From contig JADJYU010000007.1 of the NCBI GenBank assembly GCA_016719565.1, forward strand, positions 62,001 through 126,000: a DNA stretch of 64,000 nucleotides, written 5' to 3'. The stretch's first letter is position 1. Each line of letters begins with the position of its first letter. The translations under genes were made by a program, and so were the position numbers. The DNA comes from Ignavibacteria bacterium (GTDB taxonomy: Bacteria > Bacteroidota > Ignavibacteria > Tepidaquicellales > Tepidaquicellaceae). The notes below the pieces were generated by a model. The model saw only the letters and a program-made list of their open reading frames with translations. It did not search any database and was not told the origin of the DNA. Shown piece by piece: positions 1 to 9,063 of this stretch.

Positions 1-1053
1 CAAATCAGTTTTTGAATGGCGCTCCTTTAAATCAAGGGACAGTGTATTTATCTTTTTTAGTGAGAGTAGACACTATGTCGATAAATGCAACCCAGGGTTT
101 TTGTATAAATCTTGATCAGCAGGGAGGAGCAACAAACTTTAATACAATGACATATTTTAAAAAAGTCACAGGAAATACTTTTAATCTCGGTATAAGAAAA
201 TATACAGGCAGCCCGGTATTTTCAAATAATATTTACAATACAAACACTACATACTTAATTGTAGCGTCGTATACTTTTAAACCCGGCAGCAATACAAATG
301 ACGTTTGTAATTTATACGCCTTCAGTTCCGGTGTTCCTGTGAATGAACCGGCGACCCCGATTGCGCTCGACTCTGTTGGGAATGACGTAGTGGATATTGG
401 GGATGTTAAATTAGCAAATTCATTTAACCAGCCGTCAGGATTAAGAAACAGTACTATGAAAATTGACGGAATAAGAATTGGCACTACCTGGAACGGCACT
501 CTATTTCAGAATAAAAATATAGCTCTGTCAATGAATGCGTTAATTCAGGGATTTTATAATAATATATCGGATAAAATGGTGAAAGATACCGTAACAGTTT
601 CTATACGTTACAACCGGTCTCCTTATCAAATCGCTGAATCTAAAAAGGCTGTACTCGATTCGAATGGTTTTAATATATTTAACTTTAACACAATCTCAAA
701 TTTGTCAAAATACTATATTGCAGTAACTCACAGGAATATGATAGAGTCATGGAGTAGACTGCCAAATGAATTTTATCAGGACGCACTCTCATATAATTTC
801 ACTCAGGGTACAGGCAATACTTTTGGAAATAACGTGACAAAAAAAAGGAAACAGATATTGTTTCTATAACGGCGAAATTGTTCACGACGGAATTATAGAC
901 GTTACTGATTATCAGTTTGTTGAAAATAACTCATTTGCATTTGCCGCAGGTTACAAAACAACTGATCTGAACGGAGATCAGATTACTGATATTTCCGATT
1001 TAGTAATAGTTGAAACGAATGCTTTTAATTTTGTACAAAGGATTACTCCGTAA
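1..1053 (+). CDS. Secreted LamG-like protein with dockerin-like C-terminus, 5' partial and frameshifted
   Basis: The reading frame is open to the left edge, so the N-terminus and any signal peptide lie outside the window. The first ~165 visible residues resemble the concanavalin/LamG-like fold found in secreted Bacteroidota proteins (segments such as VYLSFLVRVD, TTYLIVASYTF and KIDGIRIGT). Next comes a module (QGFYNN, VLDSNGF, YIAVTHRN) that is clearly paralogous to the C-terminal part of the protein at 3824-5479. The annotated frame stops at 869. The +1 frame continues the homology as YCFYNGEIVHDGIID to a stop at 1053 and contains two dockerin-like calcium-binding-type repeats (DLNGDQITDISD). 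Removing one A from the A8 run at 839-846 restores a single frame. The gene is therefore either a real pseudogene or carries a homopolymer error. The family assignment is inferred. Confidence 0.75.
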
Positions 1054-1099
1054 TTTTCCGTAAGTAAGTATTAGTTTAAAAATTATTTGAATTAAGAAT

Positions 1100-1135
1100 A
1101 CTTCCTGCAGTATTTTATCTGCCGGAAGTTTTTTA
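1100..1135 (+). terminator. Rho-independent terminator after the first gene
   Basis: An ACTTCCTGCAG arm and a CTGCCGGAAGT arm (one bulged base) enclose a short AT loop. A run of six T follows. It sits 47 bp after the restored stop at 1053, so it fits the end of the frameshifted secreted-protein gene. Confidence 0.8.
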
Positions 1136-1214
1136 TAAAATCATACACTATGTAAATTTTGAGGGGAATTATTCATTTCAATTTTGTAATTTCTAAAAAT
1201 TAATTTTAATAATT

Positions 1215-3233
1215 ATGTCAAATAATCTTTACTCATCTGTTTTTTCTTCAAAGAGTTTTTTCTTCATCATTTTTTTAATTTCGGTTTTCATTTTTCAGGG
1301 TCAGTATTTCGGACATGTATTTGATGATGATAATCCTGATATAGAGCAACCGACACTTGAGTCTTATCACAGTTACAGAAATAACAGTAATCCAAATTCT
1401 CCGGCAGTAGTCACAATTGACGGATACGATAATTTTGATATAGGCATTGACAACTGGGAGCAAAATGCAACTTCAAATCCGCTCAATCCGGAATGGATTT
1501 TCTTCGGCGCAAATGCCAGTCCGCAGAATGCAAGGATCACTACAAACGGCGGTCTTAACTGGATACTGAACAATCCGTCTTATCACTCATCCACCTGCTG
1601 TGATCCGTGGTCCACATACACGGGTAACGGAATTTTGATCTATGCATCAGGAGTGAATGGACAATACGTTTACAGATCCACCAATAACGGACTTAACTGG
1701 GGATTGCCAATTCTTTCTGTATCAGGTAATGACAGAAATCATGTCTCAGCCGAGTACACAGGAAAAGGTCCGTATGCAAATTATGTATATGCTGGAATTA
1801 CTCCGGGAAATTTTGGAAGAAGTACCGACGCAGGTCTTACCTGGACAACGACTTTTACTCCGAGCAATACTCAGCCGGGCTGCTATATTGCAGTCGGACC
1901 GAACGGAGCAATTGACGGCGGCTGCGTGATGTATGTTACCAATACAGGAACAAACGCTTCCAGAACATATAATTTTTACAGATCAACTGACGGCGGTGCG
2001 ACATTTACTTTGAGATCTTCGCAGAATTTTGTTACATCAGTCGGAACAATAAATTCAGTAGGAAGGCATGTCATAAATAACGCAAGGACAGCTCCGCATC
2101 CGAAGATCGCTATGGATAATAGTAACGGTCCGAACAGGGGAAGATTGTATCTCGTTTATGCAACAAATAATCCGCCCGGAAATGGAAACAGACCTGATGT
2201 CTGGCTGAGATATTCAACTGATCAGGGAGCAACATGGTCAGACACAAACAGAGTGAATGATAATGTAAATCCAACTTTAAGTGATCAGTGGTTTCCCGAA
2301 ATATCATGTGAAAGAGAGAACGGAAGACTTTACATCCACTGGTATGATGACAGAAATAATCCAACAGGATTCGGAGTGGATGTATATGCCACTTATACAG
2401 AAGACGGAGGTCTGACATTTAAGCCAAATCAGAGGTTAACTAATGTCACATTTAATTATCCTAATCCCGGCTGCAGTCCGAATTCAAATTGTTACAGGGG
2501 AGATTATACAAGCATTACCGGAAACAAAGACGCCGGATTCAGCGTCTGGGGAGATCACAGAAACGGTAATGGATTGAATATGGGTTCGTACTTTCCGGAC
2601 TTTGCTATGATAGTATCTCCCAATATAGATACGCTTACCGGAGTCTCTGACAGCTCTTTTCATTTAGTATCAGTGCCCGGTGTAAAACTTTGGGATAAGA
2701 CAACAAAATTTTCAGCAACTGTAACACCTGCTCCTGCAACCGGTCAGATCACTTTTTCTTTATTGGACAGAACATCTAATATTATGCGTGATTCACTTAC
2801 TGCTTATCCCGATTCTTTAAGATTAAGAATTGTTACTTCCGGCGGTGTTACTTCAGGAAATTACACAGTAACGGTAAAAGGTAACGGTATCAATGGCACA
2901 CCAGTGCATGTAAGAAATATAAACATAACTGTAATAAATACTGTCGGCATAGTAAGCAATGAAACTCCTGTGGATTTTTATCTGCATCAGAATTTTCCTA
3001 ATCCTTTTAATCCATCGACTTCGATAAAATATGAATTACCGGCTCAGGCATTGGTAAACATAAAAATATTTGATGCAGTCGGAAAAGAAATTACGAATCT
3101 TGTTAATGAAAATCAGCCGGCTGGAATTTATTCAGCTGAATGGAATGCCGGTAATTATCCGAGCGGAATTTATTTTTATACAATACAGGCGGGGAATGTA
3201 AGAGAGACAAAGCGGATGATGCTGATAAAATAA
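1215..3233 (+). CDS. BNR-repeat (sialidase-like) exoprotein with T9SS sorting domain
   Basis: This 672-residue protein begins with a basic/hydrophobic segment at residues ~12-30 that fits a signal peptide. It has several Asp-box/BNR motifs (STNNGLNW, STDAGLTW, STDGGATF, STDQGATW, TEDGGLTF), which form a sialidase-type beta-propeller. A beta-sandwich linker follows. The last ~90 residues are a type A T9SS C-terminal sorting domain (NFPNPFNPSTSIKYELP, PSGIYFYTI, KRMMLIK). It is therefore expected to cross the outer membrane by the type IX system and be anchored or released. BNR repeats alone do not prove sialidase activity, and I see no clear catalytic set. It stands alone between two secreted-protein genes. 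Confidence 0.85.
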   Translation: MSNNLYSSVFSSKSFFFIIFLISVFIFQGQYFGHVFDDDNPDIEQPTLESYHSYRNNSNPNSPAVVTIDGYDNFDIGIDNWEQNATSNPLNPEWIFFGANASPQNARITTNGGLNWILNNPSYHSSTCCDPWSTYTGNGILIYASGVNGQYVYRSTNNGLNWGLPILSVSGNDRNHVSAEYTGKGPYANYVYAGITPGNFGRSTDAGLTWTTTFTPSNTQPGCYIAVGPNGAIDGGCVMYVTNTGTNASRTYNFYRSTDGGATFTLRSSQNFVTSVGTINSVGRHVINNARTAPHPKIAMDNSNGPNRGRLYLVYATNNPPGNGNRPDVWLRYSTDQGATWSDTNRVNDNVNPTLSDQWFPEISCERENGRLYIHWYDDRNNPTGFGVDVYATYTEDGGLTFKPNQRLTNVTFNYPNPGCSPNSNCYRGDYTSITGNKDAGFSVWGDHRNGNGLNMGSYFPDFAMIVSPNIDTLTGVSDSSFHLVSVPGVKLWDKTTKFSATVTPAPATGQITFSLLDRTSNIMRDSLTAYPDSLRLRIVTSGGVTSGNYTVTVKGNGINGTPVHVRNINITVINTVGIVSNETPVDFYLHQNFPNPFNPSTSIKYELPAQALVNIKIFDAVGKEITNLVNENQPAGIYSAEWNAGNYPSGIYFYTIQAGNVRETKRMMLIK

Positions 3234-3246
3234 TTATGATTTACGA

Positions 3247-3302
3247 GTTTCAAGTTACGAGTATTATACCGGACTTTACGAATCGGGTTATTCGTAACGA
3301 GG
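3247..3302. repeat. 56-bp direct repeat, copy 1
   Basis: This copy begins GTTTCAAGTTACGAGTATTA and ends ATTCGTAACGAGG. It is nearly identical to 3475-3530, with a few substitutions. A shorter related phrase, TACGAGTTTCAAGTTACGAG, also occurs at ~3318-3340, and a diverged relative lies near 5727-5781. The region has no coding capacity. Confidence 0.8.
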
Positions 3303-3407
3303 TTTAAAAGTATTATGATTTACGAGTTTCAAGTTACGAGTTGATTTTTTTAAAATTCCACTTTTATCCTCGTTCAAAATAAAGAAATTTCATAAAAAAA
3401 TTCTGTC

Positions 3408-3432
3408 ATTCCCGCTTGCTCCTGGCGGGAAT
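3408..3432. repeat. Small palindrome (ATTCCCGC...GCGGGAAT)
   Basis: Perfect 8-bp arms, ATTCCCGC and GCGGGAAT, are separated by nine bases in the middle of the repeat-rich gap. This resembles widespread REP-like hairpins found between bacterial genes. No T-run follows, so it is not a convincing terminator. Confidence 0.6.
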
Positions 3433-3474
3433 CCATTCATCAGTCAGTTTCAAGATACGAGTTTCAGGTTACAC

Positions 3475-3530
3475 GTTTCAAGTTACGAGTATTATATCGG
3501 ACGTTACGACTCGGGAGATTCGTAACGAGG
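3475..3530. repeat. 56-bp direct repeat, copy 2
   Basis: This is the second copy of the 56-bp element found at 3247-3302. The shared blocks are GTTTCAAGTTACGAGTATTATA and GATTCGTAACGAGG or close variants. It directly precedes a hairpin terminator. Confidence 0.8.
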
Positions 3531-3542
3531 AAAAATAAAATT

Positions 3543-3576
3543 AAAGCCGTCTCAGTAAATCGAGACGGCTTTTTTT
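3543..3576 (+). terminator. Rho-independent terminator
   Basis: Perfect 11-bp arms, AAAGCCGTCTC and GAGACGGCTTT, enclose an eight-base loop. A T-run of seven follows. It lies 310 bp downstream of the BNR/T9SS gene and would stop rightward transcription. The A-rich left flank could also give weak leftward activity. Confidence 0.85.
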
Positions 3577-3580
3577 ATTG

Positions 3581-3683
3581 TCTGAATCACAGATTAATCT
3601 GATTACACAGATTACACGGATTTTTTGATCGTACTAAATTATAATCTGTGTTATCCTTAAATCCGTTTAATCCGTGATTCGGG
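3581..3683. repeat. ~103-bp imperfect palindromic repeat, copy 1
   Basis: The left arm starts TCTGAATCACAGATT and includes ATTACACAGATTACACGG. The right arm contains AATCTGTG and ends TCCGTGATTCGGGA, approximately its reverse complement. The centre reads GATCGTACTAAATTATAATC. The same element, with the same centre, recurs at 5884-5987, and half-copies lie at ~5796-5842 and ~5988-6020. It is a dispersed noncoding family. Confidence 0.85.
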
Positions 3684-3703
3684 ACAATTACTTATTGCAA
3701 ATT

Positions 3704-3734
3704 AAAGCCGTCGTTGCAGATAACGACGTCTTTT
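3704..3734. terminator. Bidirectional terminator-like hairpin between convergent genes
   Basis: Arms AAAGCCGTCGTT and AACGACGTCTTT (one mismatch) enclose a six-base loop. TTTT follows on the plus strand, and the minus strand reads GGCTTTAATTT after the stem. It lies between convergent genes ending at 3233 (+) and 3824 (-) and could terminate the leftward gene. Confidence 0.65.
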
Positions 3735-3823
3735 AAATTTGTAAATTTTATTGAGCCCATAAAATCTTTCACTATTTTATGTAACAAAACCGATCATTGA
3801 TAATTAAAAATTGAATTTTTCTT

Positions 3824-5479
3824 TTACGGAGTAATTACAGACACTATGTTAAATGCATTATTGTCAGTGATCGATGCATCTTCAATGTCGACAAATCTGT
3901 CGCCGTTTATATCTGTCACGACATATCCTGTTAATCCGTTAAATTCATCATTGTCTATTTCACTTCCGTCTGCCAAATCAATGATACCATCCTGATTTAC
4001 ATCACCGCTGTATAATCCGTATCTAACCGGTGACAGATCTACTTGTTTCAAATTATTTCCAAATGCCTGCGTTTGAGATGAAATGAAATTATAGTTAATA
4101 GTGCTCCCTGCAGTATAATTTATTGCAGAGCTGCTCCAGGTTTCTATGGTATTCCTGTGTTTTAATGCAATAAAATACGAACCGGTCGGAGCATTTGTGA
4201 TTGTAAAATTTGCTGTTAAAGTATTTGAATCTAAAACTGAAAACATATTTTCAACAATATTATACGGAGAATTTCCATTCCGGAGTTCTGCTTCAATTAT
4301 ATCGCTTTGGTTTAATTTATTTGTCGTAGGATTATAGAAACCTTCCTGCAAAGTATTTACATTCAGAGTACCGGTCTGAGGGATATTCCATTGAGCAATA
4401 TGATATACATTAATTGCATCAACTGAATTGAAGAGACCTCCTACTATTAGATTACCTCCGAAATTATTTACAGCATATGCGCCGCAGGCATTAGAGCCAC
4501 CGTAAAAAAGACCGCTTCCGAGCGATGACCAGGAAGAACCGTCCCATTTTGCAATACCGTTTGTTGTAATTCCTCCGGAAGTCTGAAACAAACCTCCTGC
4601 ATAAAGATCATTATTGATCACAGTTAATCCGAAAACATAATGATAAATAGTTCCTCCTATTCCGCTTCCGAGCGGCGCCCACACACTACCATTCCATTTT
4701 GCAATGTTGTTTGCGCTTACTCCTCCTGCGCTTGAAAATAATCCGCCGGCTATTAATTCTCCTTTATATTCAGTTAATGAATAAACTATGTGACCAATAC
4801 CGGTTCCAATCGGAGACCAGGAAATTCCATTCCATTTAGCAATATGGCTTGCGCTTGCTCCGCCGGCTGTGGTAAAAAATCCGCCTGCTATTAGATCACT
4901 TCCGTAATGACCTAATGCCATTACTTGTGAATTCATACCTCCGCCCATATTCTGCCAACCGCCTGATCCGCGTGATGCAATTCGTCCGGCAGGTGATCCG
5001 TCAGCATCAATAAAATAACCACCTACAATAAGCCTGTTATTGTAAACAGTAAGAGAAGTTACAATGTCTCCGACTCCTCCAAGCTCATCATTCCAGCTTG
5101 TACCGTCCCACTTTGCTATGAAATTTAATTCTATTCCGCCGGCATATGTAAACCGTCCTCCTGCTACAAGCTCTCCGTTAAAAACAGTAAGTGCATCAAC
5201 TTCTGCATTTGTCCCTGCACCTAAAGGCGACCAGGAACTGCCGTTCCATTTTGCTATGTAATTTGCAGGAATTCCTCCTGCACTTGTAAATTGTCCTCCG
5301 ACAATAAGCTCACCGTTATACACAGTCAGAGCATGAACCCAATCATTCATTCCGGTTGATAATCCGGACCAGCTCTGTGAATATATTTTCTGAGAAAATA
5401 AAACTATTAAGAATATAAAAATTGAAATTGTTAAAATCATATTCTGATTTGATTTACTTTTTGAATTTTCGATAATCAT
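3824..5479 (-). CDS. Secreted beta-propeller-like repeat protein with dockerin-like C-terminus
   Basis: This 551-residue protein has a hydrophobic N-terminal segment (residues ~13-33, ending near SQSW) that fits a signal peptide. It has six to seven repeats of about 45-50 residues, built on IAKWNGSSWSPLG followed by V-ALTVYNGELIVGG-FT-AGG. These suggest a Kelch-like propeller. Residues ~370-470 match the QGFYN/VLDSN/ALKHRN module of the gene at 1-1053. The last ~60 residues contain two dockerin-like repeats (DVNQDGIIDLAD and DINGDRFVDIED). It has no T9SS-type C-terminal motif like the neighbouring BNR protein. No catalytic residues are evident, so a binding or adhesive role is inferred. Confidence 0.8.
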   Translation of the reverse strand: MIIENSKSKSNQNMILTISIFIFLIVLFSQKIYSQSWSGLSTGMNDWVHALTVYNGELIVGGQFTSAGGIPANYIAKWNGSSWSPLGAGTNAEVDALTVFNGELVAGGRFTYAGGIELNFIAKWDGTSWNDELGGVGDIVTSLTVYNNRLIVGGYFIDADGSPAGRIASRGSGGWQNMGGGMNSQVMALGHYGSDLIAGGFFTTAGGASASHIAKWNGISWSPIGTGIGHIVYSLTEYKGELIAGGLFSSAGGVSANNIAKWNGSVWAPLGSGIGGTIYHYVFGLTVINNDLYAGGLFQTSGGITTNGIAKWDGSSWSSLGSGLFYGGSNACGAYAVNNFGGNLIVGGLFNSVDAINVYHIAQWNIPQTGTLNVNTLQEGFYNPTTNKLNQSDIIEAELRNGNSPYNIVENMFSVLDSNTLTANFTITNAPTGSYFIALKHRNTIETWSSSAINYTAGSTINYNFISSQTQAFGNNLKQVDLSPVRYGLYSGDVNQDGIIDLADGSEIDNDEFNGLTGYVVTDINGDRFVDIEDASITDNNAFNIVSVITP

Positions 5480-6014
5480 TATTTTTGGTTTATGTTCATA
5501 GAATTTTTCAATTTAATGTAAATAATAAGTATAAAACATAATATGATTCTTATCAGTTATTTAAATTAATTTCAGCCGCCGCAGGTGTACCAAAAGTTTG
5601 CAATTTTAAAATCTGAAATTAACTGATACTCTCCTGCAAACTTTTTGCAATCTTCAGCAAAAGCATAATTTACAGCACATTACAAATCGGGAGATCAGTA
5701 ACGGGATAGAGATAATTACAAATTATGAGTTTCAGGTTACGGGTATTAAACCTGGCGTTATAAATCGAGATCAGATAATAGGTTCAAATGAAGTATAAAA
5801 TCCGTGTAATCCTTTAATCTGTGTATATCCGTGATTCAGACAATTAATAAATCCGTGTAATCTTTAAATCCGTCACTTTATTTTCTGAATCACAGATTAC
5901 TTTGATTACACAGATTACACGGATTATTTGATCGTACTAAATTATAATCTGTGTAATCCTTAAATCTGTATAATCCGTGATTCAGACATCTCTTAATCCG
6001 CGTGTATCCGTGAT
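5480..6014. other. 535-bp intergenic region filled with repeats
   Basis: No coding sequence is visible. The proximal part is AT-rich. At ~5727-5781 there is a diverged relative of the 56-bp direct repeat (GAGTTTCAGGTTACGGGTATT). From ~5796 to 6014 the region is almost entirely copies of the palindromic TCTGAATCAC/ATTACACAGATT family: a right half-element, the full element at 5884-5987, and another right half-element running into the adjoining gene. Confidence 0.8.
5884..5987. repeat. ~104-bp imperfect palindromic repeat, copy 2
   Basis: The same structure as 3581-3683 begins with TCTGAATCACAGATTAC, has the central GATCGTACTAAATTATAATC and ends with TCCGTGATTCAGAC. Half-units of the same family flank it at ~5796-5842 and 5988-6020. 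Confidence 0.85.
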
Positions 6015-7169
6015 TCAGACACGATTGGTATATTCTATTGCATCTTCAAATCCCTTCAGCATCTTTTGAATGGAACAGTCATTAACTGCTGTTTGAAATG
6101 AGCTTTTTTTGAACTTTGCAGAAATTTTCTCATCCGAAATTATATATTCCATTTTTGCTGCTAGCTCATTTAAATCTCCGTCACTTACAAGAAATCCATT
6201 TACTCCGTCTTTCAGATATCCGACTCCTTCTCCGTGAAAATGTTCTTTTTTTAATTGTGAAATTACCGGTGTACCGAAACTGAATGAATGAACCACTGAC
6301 AATCCAAGCCTTCCCGGCATTACAAATACATCGCTTGCATAAATCCATTTCCCTGTAATTTCATCATTAAGTATTTCATTTAAAAAAACAATTTTTTTCA
6401 CACCGTATTCTGTTGACAATTTTTTTAAATTTTCTTTTTCCGGACCGCCGCCTATGATCGTCAGCCGGCAGTCATTTCTTTTTTTATCGATTATTGAAAA
6501 TGCTTTAATCAGCAGATCAGCTTCCTTGTCTTTTAAAAGTCTTCCGGTGTAAATGAAATGATATTTCTCTTTAATTCCAAGTTCCGATTTTATTTTATCC
6601 CTTCCTGTCTGATCAAAAGATTTTTTCAGTTCAAATAACCTGTCCGTATCAAGTGTATTCGGCGCAGTGAAATAATGACCTGTCTTTTTTGAAAATTCCG
6701 ATATTGCTTCTTTCCCTTTGTCCCAGTAGAAAATAACGGCGTCTGCTTTCTGCGAAAGCTTCAGTCTTATTTTATCCGTGAAACTATTCACAGGATCAAA
6801 TCCCCTGACGGGATCATATCCGAAACTCCATAATATGATCTTAAAATTTAGCACAGGTCTCAGCAGAAAAAGTAAATAAATATTCAGATTGCCTACATTA
6901 AAAACAGAGATCACTGTTTCGGGTTTGTACTTAAATAATTTCGGTAGTATACCGGAAATAAACACACTGCCGGAAGTATTTAAATATAAATTGCCGCATG
7001 GTTCAAATATTTTCTTATCGGGATTTTTTAAGTTGCCGAGGGATTCGGATGACGACGGTTGTCCGTAAATTATTTTTGCACCGGGAAACCTTTCGCGGAA
7101 TTTTCTGAAAAAACCTTCTCTGTAGTGCGGGACAATTCTCTGCAGAATTAATATTTTACCGGCTTTCAT
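6015..7169 (-). CDS. Family 4-like glycosyltransferase
   Basis: This is a GT-B enzyme of 384 residues. The nucleotide-sugar-binding C-terminal half is recognisable from FIYTGRLLKDKEADLLIKAF, TIIGGGPEKENL and SDVFVMPGRLGLSVVHSFSFGTPVI. The usual E-x7-E pair of GT4 enzymes is replaced by a GRLGLSVVHSF version, so donor contacts may differ. It is the last gene of the leftward polysaccharide operon, 4 bp after asnB. Its final codons and TGA stop lie inside a dispersed repeat (TCTGAATCACGGATACACG on the coding strand), so the repeat may define the C-terminus. It should add a sugar to the repeat unit on the inner membrane. The donor is unknown. Confidence 0.85.
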   Translation of the reverse strand: MKAGKILILQRIVPHYREGFFRKFRERFPGAKIIYGQPSSSESLGNLKNPDKKIFEPCGNLYLNTSGSVFISGILPKLFKYKPETVISVFNVGNLNIYLLFLLRPVLNFKIILWSFGYDPVRGFDPVNSFTDKIRLKLSQKADAVIFYWDKGKEAISEFSKKTGHYFTAPNTLDTDRLFELKKSFDQTGRDKIKSELGIKEKYHFIYTGRLLKDKEADLLIKAFSIIDKKRNDCRLTIIGGGPEKENLKKLSTEYGVKKIVFLNEILNDEITGKWIYASDVFVMPGRLGLSVVHSFSFGTPVISQLKKEHFHGEGVGYLKDGVNGFLVSDGDLNELAAKMEYIISDEKISAKFKKSSFQTAVNDCSIQKMLKGFEDAIEYTNRV

Positions 7170-7173
7170 TTAC

Positions 7174-9060
7174 TCAGAGATTTTTAATGTTATAAACCTG
7201 TGACCAGATCTCAAGATTGAGAATTCTCCAGAAGGGGAATGACGGGTAATTAATTTTATTTTCGAAGATCTTTCTTATGCGCCCGGGTTTCCAGATGTTT
7301 TTGGAAGAGAAGGAAGGGGAGTTAAGGATCTCGGAAACGGTATTAACCGTTTGCGGCTCTGAGAGCCAGACGTCGAAGGGAGTCATGAATCCTATTTTCC
7401 TGTGATTGCCGGTTATCGCAGCAGGGAGCTTTTGACTGAATAGCTCGCGGAGAATTTTCTTCGTCACGCCTTCATCAAATTTAATTTTATCCCTGACGTT
7501 AAACGCCAGCTCCATTATTCTGTAATCTATAAACGGTGATCTTAGCTCAACCGAACTCTGCATTGAGGAATGATCTTCATAATGAAGTATCTGTCCGAAT
7601 CCCTGAAACGTAATATTATTTTTCATATATGACCGGAGATTCATTCCGCCTCTTTTGTTAAATTTTCTGTCCGGGAAATTCAGATAACTCTCTTTAAATA
7701 ATTCATCTGAAATTACTTCTCTTGTCTTTTCTATTTTTTTTGATCTGATCAAAGAAACTTTCCTTCTTCCTGCCATTGCTTTTAAAGTCTGAAGTATCAG
7801 TCCGGAATATGACATTTTAAGCTTGTCGCTTATCGAAGACATTTGACTGCTAAAATTCTTTGGATCTTTGTATAATCTGTCAAGCAGAAAATATCCTGCT
7901 ATATATTTTCCATAACCGCACCACGCTTCATCCGAACCCTGTCCGTTTAATACTACTTTCACATTCCTCTTATGAATTTCCTGCATAAGCCTGTAATGCG
8001 CAAAACTCGAAGTACTGAAAACCGGCTCTCCCATTCCGTAAATGAAATCATTTAAATATTCCGTAAGGTCATCTCCAGAAGGAGTAATTCTATATCCGGT
8101 TAGATTTTGACACCCTGATAAAATTTCACTGATCTCTTTTGATTCATCGTACTCGTACCCGGGAAACACTGCGGAGAAAGCGGTTACTTTACTGTTTGAT
8201 ATATCTCGGGAATTTATAAGCTCATCGGTAATTTTTGCAATAATTCCGGAATCCATTCCGCCACTCAGTAATATTGAAACCGGCACATCGCTTCTGAATC
8301 TTAAGCGAACACTGTCGAACAGCAGATCATACAGTCTTTCGTGTGGGTTTGAAATAATTTCTTCCGGCTCTCTGAATTCCCAGTATTTATAAAAATTAAT
8401 TTCTGAATTATTAATTACTAAGTTAGTTCCGGGCAGCAATTCATTAACATCTTTGAAAAAAGTTCTGCCGTCTGAAGTCCTGTATCCGTAAGCAAGATAT
8501 TCATATACTTTTATTCTGTCAGCGTCTGTAATATCCTTTACTTTTAAAATAGCTTTTATCTCGCTTGAAAAAATAAATTCATTCTCATCCTGATAATAAT
8601 AGAACGGTTTTACGCCGAACCGGTCTCTTGATGCGAAAAAAATATTTTTTCTTATGTCATAAATTGCAAACGCCCACATTCCGTTGAATTTTTTCACACA
8701 GTCATATCCGTATTCTTCATATGAATGAAGTATAACTTCGGAATCACTTTCAGATCTGAACTTATGTCCCTTACTTATCAGATCAGGTATAAGTTCTTTG
8801 TAATTATATATCTCTCCGTTAAAAGTTAAGACTATTGAGTTGTCTTCGTTAAACATCGGCTGCGAAGCATTTTCTGAAAGATCAATAATGCTGAGACGTC
8901 TGTGTCCGAAACATACAGGATAATTTATATATACACCGTCACCGTCCGGACCGCGGTGCGCGATGGCATCGTTCATCTGTCGCATTTTTGATCTGTGAAA
9001 ATTTTCATTCTCAGTAGAATTAAAATCATCGAAATACAATATCCCGTTTATTCCGCACAT
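7174..9060 (-). CDS. asnB: Asparagine synthase (glutamine-hydrolysing)
   Basis: The 628-residue protein starts MCGINGIL, giving the catalytic Cys2 of a class II glutaminase domain. The N-terminal domain has HRGPDG, NGEIYNY and SDSEV motifs. The C-terminal ATP-pyrophosphatase domain has SILLSGGMDS near residue 265 and the GQGSDE motif. This is the normal AsnB architecture and length. It lies 3 bp from the flanking glycosyltransferase genes. AsnB homologues inside polysaccharide operons are often thought to amidate uronic acids or other carboxylates, which fits the uronic-acid enzymes encoded upstream. Primary asparagine synthesis is the alternative. Confidence 0.93.
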   Translation of the reverse strand: MCGINGILYFDDFNSTENENFHRSKMRQMNDAIAHRGPDGDGVYINYPVCFGHRRLSIIDLSENASQPMFNEDNSIVLTFNGEIYNYKELIPDLISKGHKFRSESDSEVILHSYEEYGYDCVKKFNGMWAFAIYDIRKNIFFASRDRFGVKPFYYYQDENEFIFSSEIKAILKVKDITDADRIKVYEYLAYGYRTSDGRTFFKDVNELLPGTNLVINNSEINFYKYWEFREPEEIISNPHERLYDLLFDSVRLRFRSDVPVSILLSGGMDSGIIAKITDELINSRDISNSKVTAFSAVFPGYEYDESKEISEILSGCQNLTGYRITPSGDDLTEYLNDFIYGMGEPVFSTSSFAHYRLMQEIHKRNVKVVLNGQGSDEAWCGYGKYIAGYFLLDRLYKDPKNFSSQMSSISDKLKMSYSGLILQTLKAMAGRRKVSLIRSKKIEKTREVISDELFKESYLNFPDRKFNKRGGMNLRSYMKNNITFQGFGQILHYEDHSSMQSSVELRSPFIDYRIMELAFNVRDKIKFDEGVTKKILRELFSQKLPAAITGNHRKIGFMTPFDVWLSEPQTVNTVSEILNSPSFSSKNIWKPGRIRKIFENKINYPSFPFWRILNLEIWSQVYNIKNL

Positions 9061-9063
9061 AAA

